NCBI GenBank assembly: GCA_950097015.1
Contig: CATNEN010000003.1
Location: forward strand, 16,042,501 to 16,106,500
Origin: Macrostomum hystrix
Lineage: Eukaryota > Platyhelminthes > Macrostomidae
Reading direction: 5' to 3'
DNA: 64,000 nucleotides
A program made the position numbers and the translations under genes. This document shows positions 57,901 through 64,000 of the stretch, piece after piece. The notes below the pieces were generated by a model. The model did no database searches. It saw only the letters and a list, made by a program, of their open reading frames with translations, and was not told where the DNA came from. Position 1 is the stretch's first letter. Each line of letters opens with the position of its first letter.

Positions 57901-60900
57901 CATTGTGTATCATGTACTTTAGAGCTGTTGTATAATTTTGAATACACTCATGTGTTTCGTCAGTACTTTGCAATTGGAACAAAGGCGGTTAATTTTGTAC
58001 CTATGTATAGGCTTCTGTGCTTCTGCATGGACAGTGTGTGTACATGCCTCTTTTTCTCCATTGACGTGCTGCTCTGCTCCCCAATTCCCAGACGATTCAA
58101 CCTGCCAAGCACCAGCGAGGTCGGCGTTGTGTGCGACGCCATTGGTGATGACAGCGAAGGAACAATTGCCAGACGAGACATTGTGCTACACCTGCGAGGA
58201 GGCGGGATTCAGTCAATTGATGAGACCCACCGCTCCTACGACCCGCTGGAGTACGTCCTGATTCATCCGTGCGGTGAGGATGGCTGGCATCTGGGCCTCA
58301 CAATGACCAACAACCGCAAGCTGTCACCAAAGGCCATGTACTCCCATCAGCTCATGGTGCGGCCTGGCGTGTTCAATGCGCTGCACTACGGCAGGCGGCT
58401 GTTCCAGCAGTACATTGTGGACCAGGCAGCCAAGATTGAAGCTGAACGGCTCAGCTACCTGAAGTCTCATCAGGATGAGCTGCTCTCTGACACCTACAGC
58501 GGGCTGAAGGATGCGATGGTAGCCGCTGACGGTGACCCTGAGTGGGTCAACAAGGTGGGCAAGCGCGTCATCCTGAGCTCCAGCTTTGTTGGTGGCCCGC
58601 GCTATCGGAGGGAGCGCCAGCAAGATGCGATGGCCTACGTGCTGAATTTCGGCCGACCGGACCTGTTCATCACAATGACAGCCAACCCTGCGTGGGAGGA
58701 GATCACGCAGGAGCTGCTGCCCGGCCAGAGCTCGGCTGATCGGCCGGATCTGACAATGCGGGTCTTTGATCTCAAGAGGAAGGCCCTGCTGCAGCGGCTC
58801 ACGAAAGTATTTGGCGTGCAGGTGGCCCACGTGTGCTCATTGGAGTTTCAGAAGCGTGGTGAGTTCTGAATGTTGCTGGCGTCACAGGCAAGTCTTCTTT
58901 TTCAATTCAAGGGGCTATTCGATATATAATTGTTTAAATTTACCATACAAATTTATACTTTGTACATATTTTAATCACGGACCTGTGTTTCAAAATCGAG
59001 ATGCTGCAACACATGCTCTTTCAAATATACTTTTCTGCTAAATTAATTTCAAGTATTTCTAATGGCGGGTTAGAAGCGTTTGGGCCTATTCTATGTAGTA
59101 TATTGACTGCTTGAAATAACTGGGATGCAATTTTCAGTTCACATATTTTATCGGTGCACTTTCGACACTGACACCCTGACCACATTACCATCACAGGTCT
59201 GCCGCATGTTCACATCCTGCTGTGGCTGGCACAGCACGACCGGATCACGCCCGAGCGCTATGATGAGGTGGTGTGCGCGGAGATTCCCAGCGCCGAGGAG
59301 AATCCAGAGCTGCACAAGCTGGTGGTGGACAACATGATGCATGGACCATGCGGAGAGCTGAATCCCCGATGCGTCTGCATGAAGAATGGAGTCTGCAGTA
59401 AGGCCTTTCCCAAGAACTACCAGGTGGCTACTGTAGTCAATGACTCCGGCTATCCATTCTACCGTCGACGATCTCCTGCCATGGGTGGTCACGTGGGCAA
59501 GAAGTGTCTGCGAGGAAAGGAAGTCCCAATGGATAACCGGTAAGTGAAAGCTTCAACTGTATATGGGCGGTGGGTTCATGCCGCCTGTTATATGTCAACA
59601 ACATTATAGGAGTTGTGGTCCAAATAGTTTTGATATGCGTCTAGGTAGACGTGTAGCCTATTCAATGGATTTTGCATGCAGCAGTTGCAGAAAAAGCTGG
59701 TGAGTAAGGGAAGTGACTGAAAGTATGCTTAGCATGGGTATCTCGTCCATTACATGTACGGGAATATTAAGCATTCATATACAGAATTATAGGCACTCAT
59801 AAATGCCAATGACTTTGATTTCCTCAAGGTCATTAGTTTTTTATTTGAAGTGTGAAAGTTATTGTGAAGTTTGCTACATTAGTTCACCATGGAATCTTTT
59901 TTCAAGTTGGAGGGGAATCAAATTGAAGGCCTATATTGCCACCAATTAGGCTTGACTGGACTTGAATTTACTTGAATTCGTAAACTGTAGTTGCATCCTT
60001 TTTACTTTCTATTTTGTCACGCAGGTTCGTCGTGCCGTTCAACCCACTGCTGCTGGCCGAGTTCCGATGCCATCTGAACGTGGAGGTTTGCGCCACCGTC
60101 AAGGCCATCAAGTACGTGGTGAAGTACCTGAACAAAGGATCCGACATGGCCGTTATCGAACTGACGCCCGAGCAGCGAGAGCAGATCAAGTGGGATGAAA
60201 TTGCGGCCTACTTGCTAACTCGGTATCTCGGCCCACATGAAGGCGCCCAGATCATTTTCGGCTTGGGCGTTCACAGCCGCTCTCCACCAGTACTTCAGCT
60301 GTGTGTGCATCTGAGTGGTGAAAACCGAGTGATCTTCACTAAGCAGACGGCAGCAACGACAGCCGCAAGACCACCGCGCAGCATGCTAACAGCATTTTTC
60401 GAGCTGTGCCGAACAGACGAATTTGCTCGCACCCTGCTCTACACGGAGCTGCCGCGACACTTTGTCTGGCACGCAGGTGCAAAGGAATGGCAGCGAGCCA
60501 AGATTGGAGCACCTGTGCAAGGCCATGCTGGTGTTCGACAGCGTGACAGCATTGGCCGGATGTACACCGTCAGTCCTCGAGCTGGTGACGTGTTCTACCT
60601 GCGGCTGGCTCTGCTACGTGTTCGTGGACCGGTGAGCTATGAGTCTCTACGCACAGTTGACGGCGTCTTGCATCCGGATTTCAAGGAAACCTGCAGGGCT
60701 CTCGGCCTGCTGGAGGACGACGAGCACTGGCGACTCTGCATGGAGGAGGCAACTGAGACGCAAATGCCAGCTGCTCTTCGGTGTCTCTTCTCAGTCATTC
60801 TGGTGCACGGAAACCCAAGCGATATTAACAACCTGTGGTCTCGCTTTCGTCTGGTCATGGGCGAGGATTTTGCCCATCGCGAGTCAGCGGAAGAAGCTTG

Positions 60901-62667
60901 GGTAGCGAACCGAGTTCTCCAAGATCTGGCAAAGCGTTTGGAGGCCATGGGAAGCAGACTATCACAGTTCGGCCTGCCAGAACCCTATCAGCATGCAGAG
61001 CAGGAGGCCGCTGAGGGTAGCTTTGTTGAGCAGCGCGAGCAGCAGCTGACCAATGAACAGCGGGAAATTTACGATGCCGTACGGAACAGTCTGCAAGGTG
61101 GTACAGGTGGCCTTCACTTCATTGACGCCGCTGGTGGAACTGGCAAGAGCTTCTTGCTGGAGCTTCTGCTTGCGTACGTGAGATCTCGAGGAGAGACTGC
61201 ATTGGCCGTTGCAAGCACCGGAATTGCAGCTACATTGCTCCCTGGCGGTCGGACGGCTCACTCAGCATTCAAAATTCCGCTGTCAGTTGTGAAGGAAAGC
61301 AGCGGCCGCTGTGACATCAAAAGACAGAGCGCATTGGCAGAGAAACTGCGCAATACCCAACTGATTGTGTGGGACGAGGCTGCAATGGTGCACCGAAAGA
61401 TTCTTGAGGCCGTCGATCGCAGTCTAAGAGATGTCATCGCTGATAGGCCATTTGGTGGCCTCACTGTTGTGCTGGCTGGAGACTTCCGCCAGTTGCTGGC
61501 TGTCATCAAGGGCGGCACGGCAGCCAACACGATTCAGGCGAGCATCAAGAGGAGTGCAGTCTGGGCAGAGTTTCGGCAGCACCGGCTCACTGGCAACCTG
61601 CGGCTCCAGACAGACTCTGCAGCTTTGCGCTACGCCGAGTTTTTGCTGCAGGTTTGTCAATTGATCATATTTTTAAAATTATCAAAAATTTTAAAAATGA
61701 ATTTCCATCCTTGAAAATTTGATGCCCAATTCTTTGCAATAGAAATCGAAAGCACGTGAAGAATTGGTTATATTCTGTCTTGGCCACGGCTGTTTTACTG
61801 ACATTTACTTTGTCATTCATAACTCATAACGAATTTCTATATTTTGCCATTCTGCGATTTCATTTACGCAATATTTTCCATCTTCATATCCTTAATTCGC
61901 AGGTCGGCGAGGGTCGCCTGCCAGAAGACAGCCAAGGCAACGTGGAACTTCCGGCTGAAATTTGCATGCCAGAAGGAGCGGAGACAAGTCAACTGATCCA
62001 GCACGTGTTCCCCAGCTTCGAGGAATCTGAGGAGCGTGATGGCATGTTCGAGTCGAGAGCAATTCTAGCACCTCACAACCAGACAGTTGACGATATCAAC
62101 GCCCTGTGCCTGGCGATGTTTCCGGGAGATGTCGTCGAGTATCACTCATTCGACAGCATTCCGAACGACGAAGATGCATCAACGCAGTTTCCCGTGGAAG
62201 CGCTGAACTCGCTAGACCCGCCGGGATTGCCTCCGCATCGGCTGGAGCTCAAAGTCGGGGTGCCTGTCATGCTGCTCAGGAATCTGAACGCCCCACGGCT
62301 GTGCAACGGAACTCGGCTGATCGTTACAAAGCTGGACAAGAACGTTCTGGTAGCGCGGATCGCTGCTGGGGCTTTCAAGGGCGAGCCGGTTCTCCTGCCG
62401 AGAATTCCGCTGGAGCCCAACATCGAAGATTTGCCGGTGAAATTCCGCAGACTACAGTTCCCGGTGCGCCCATGCTTTGCGATTACGATACACAAGAGCC
62501 AGGGCCAGAGCTTGGACTTCTTCGGCGTGCATTTGCGACTCTCGTGCTTTCAGCATGGCCAGCTGTACGTTGCGCTGAGCCGTGCAAGAGACCCTGGGCA
62601 TGTCAAGATTCTGGTGCCTGGAAGAAGAACTCTAAATGTTGTTTTGAAAGCAGTTCTGTCTGACTAG
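54995..62667 (+). CDS. Helitron replicase-helicase with OTU domain, seven exons
   Basis: Exons 54995-55542, 56119-56781, 57151-57732, 58092-58858, 59197-59539, 60025-61651 and 61903-62667 join through GT-AG introns with consistent phases: 5,295 nt, 1,764 residues, no internal stop. In order: a charged coiled-coil-like N-terminus (1-183); an OTU cysteine-protease domain (about 198-322) with GDGNCFFHA (D205, C208) and NNEHY (H317); a Helitron-like N-terminal domain with two CxxC-like pairs; the HUH Rep nuclease with PHVHILLWL (H857, H859) and KYVVKYLNKG (Y998, Y1002); and a Pif1-type helicase with GGTGKS (about 1338-1343), VWDEAAM, LAGDFRQLL and, at the C-terminus, FAITIHKSQGQSLD and YVALSRARD. 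No C-terminal endonuclease is present. The first ATG after the TATA box was chosen. Rep nicks and rejoins DNA and the helicase unwinds during rolling-circle transposition; the role of OTU in these elements is not settled. Confidence 0.88.
55138..55440 (+). repeat. 69-bp coding tandem repeat, four copies
   Basis: Each unit encodes 23 residues (RAARLEDLRQREAERRAS plus ETDAD). Units two to four are almost identical in DNA, so the expansion is recent. It lies in exon 1 of the Helitron gene. Confidence 0.92.
55560..56060. repeat. Degenerate tandem repeat in Helitron intron 1
   Basis: Irregular units of about 27 bp around ACCGCTGGGATCAATTAATT fill most of the intron. Confidence 0.8.
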
Positions 62668-64000
62668 AAACCTGATGAGCTAACACTCTGTATTATTTAA
62701 AGTTAGGACTCATTCTCCTTGACATGTGTCATGATAGTCACTGGTATCTGACCTCCTGTATAAAGTCTAACTTTAGTTGTATAGAAGAATATTCGAGTAG
62801 AAGACTTGCAATGGAAAAGACAGAAATATTCCTATATCAACATGCTTCAAGATATTTATCTGTAGAAAGTGAAAAGTAACAAATTCAGATATTTGAAAAC
62901 AACAAATATATCAGTTCATGTTGATTAAATGGTTAATAGAACGCAGAGCTTTATACAGGGCGTCACTTGTCCAGTCCACTTTTGTAATGGCGTAGCCTGA
63001 GCATTTATCATGCGGTTGCATTTCTCTCCGGATCTTTCTGAAGGAGACAGCTCAGGTTGATAAGCGTGATTTCATTATGTTCTGCGTAGTGCAGCGCCAG
63101 TCTAAGATGCATTGACATCTCTCTTTCTTAGCAAAAGGTTTACCTTTTCTGGCGTTCGAAATCACGCCGGCTAGACACTAAATTGCACAATCCTTAGTTG
63201 AGGATTTTGAGCTTAGCCGAGAGAACGGCTCTGTCACTTTACTGTTTGAGTGATGGAGCACTTGTCCACAGAGCCTCGTCCACTCTGTGTGTCAAACGTT
63301 CTACTTTGGGGAGCTCTGTCTAGCCATGAGCATCAGAATGATGCGGGTTCGAACAGTCATTGGGACCTTGTAATACTCCATTTGACGATTTTGTGCACGA
63401 GTCTTGTGCTTGCAACTTTTTGGTAGTCGGAGAGTAGCTCCATAATAATTATAGGCAAAATTAACTACACAAGACGATTGTACGACCTATAACGAATGTA
63501 TGTCTTATTGCGACTGTATGACCTATTGTGAATGTATGACCTATTGCGACTGTATGACCTATTGTGAATGTATGACCTATTACCAATGCATGACCTACAT
63601 GTATAACGACTGTATGAAGAACATTTTAACTCTCGTTCAAATTCTGTTGGGTCAACCATTGGGCTGCATTAGCCAGACTCGCCCAGATATATGAAAAAAA
63701 ACTTTTTTAATGTTTTTAATGATTCAGATTGGCAGACTACATATTTTGAAACTTTGTACCTATACTGCAACTGGGCACGCTCCCACGCTGATACTTCTTG
63801 AAAAAAGGAAATGCAGTTACGCATTTCTGATGTACGCCTCGTAGATAGGTAATAGTAATAAGTTAATTCGCTCAGTTTCTCACGAACATTTATTACAATT
63901 CGTAAATAAAGCATCGCATGTAAGTCAGGAAGACAACACCATTTATCCATCACTGCCATTTATCAATTGTGATTCTCAATTGCACTCATTTCATTTTTTT
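62668..64000. other. 3' flank of the Helitron, no gene seen
   Basis: A tRNA B-box-like GCGGGTTCGAACAGTC lies at 63339-63354, without a foldable tRNA around it; it may be SINE debris. The minus-strand frame 63959-63669 has no recognisable domain. Confidence 0.4.
63488..63615. repeat. 18-bp minisatellite, about six units
   Basis: Unit TGTATGACCTATTGCGAC alternating with ATTGTGAA. The in-frame peptides on both strands are by-products of the 18-bp period. Confidence 0.9.

Larger units (their letters stand above)
54732..62700 (+). mobile_element. Helitron-type rolling-circle transposon (ends approximate)
   Basis: The left limit is taken from the loss of similarity between the two 560-bp repeats. 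ATGCATTC and a palindromic GGTGTACACC follow at once. The right limit is only the end of the coding region; no clear CTRR end with hairpin was identified in 62668-63400. Confidence 0.4.

Noticed and set aside
63300-63420. Candidate tRNA gene around GGGTTCGAAC
   Set aside because: No acceptor stem or A box could be fitted; B-box-like only.

Overview
The window looks like nuclear DNA of an invertebrate animal. The evidence is spliceosomal GT-AG introns, an immunoglobulin-domain cell-surface receptor gene with symmetric phase-1 exon blocks, and an animal-type transposon mix: P elements with THAP transposase, a Helitron with an OTU domain, a DIRS-like tyrosine-recombinase retrotransposon, Ty3/gypsy pieces, a Polinton-type packaging ATPase relic, tRNA-derived SINE sequence and many mini-satellites. 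The species cannot be told from the sequence. No bacterial operon, CRISPR array or rRNA gene was seen.

Layout. 0-3.1 kb: tail and 3' LTR of a Ty3/gypsy element, then a broken Polinton-like packaging ATPase on the minus strand. 3.5-9 kb: left arm of a large inverted duplication, with a short two-Ig gene on the plus strand and a P-type MITE in its upstream flank. 9-28.5 kb: a spacer made almost wholly of transposons: a tnp2-like transposase relic, a DIRS-like relic, a gypsy RT relic, and a three-level nest (Tc1/IS630-like TIR element, holding a P-like element with about 785-bp TIRs, holding an apparently intact 5,013-bp P element). 28.9-46.7 kb: right arm, carrying the large Ig receptor gene on the minus strand and then the inverted copy of the upstream flank. 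46.8-54.7 kb: satellite and dispersed-repeat field. 54.7-62.7 kb: an apparently intact seven-exon Helitron gene. 62.7-64 kb: no gene seen.

The main host-like gene is the minus-strand receptor (43633 down to 28931). One signal-peptide exon, three tandem copies of an Ig1-Ig2-Ig3 exon triplet and one transmembrane exon join in frame through matching intron phases. The predicted product is 1,017 residues with nine Ig-like domains, one membrane span and a tail of only a few residues. Variation between copies is concentrated in patches of the first Ig domain, while the third domain is almost invariant. The plus-strand paralogue keeps only signal peptide, Ig1 and Ig2, plus a decayed membrane exon. 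This resembles the architecture of variable immune or allorecognition receptors, but that role is inference.

Three proteins appear complete by exon arithmetic: the Ig receptor (3,054 nt), the P transposase (2,574 nt, 857 aa) and the Helitron protein (5,295 nt, 1,764 aa). All splice sites were called by eye and have no transcript support.
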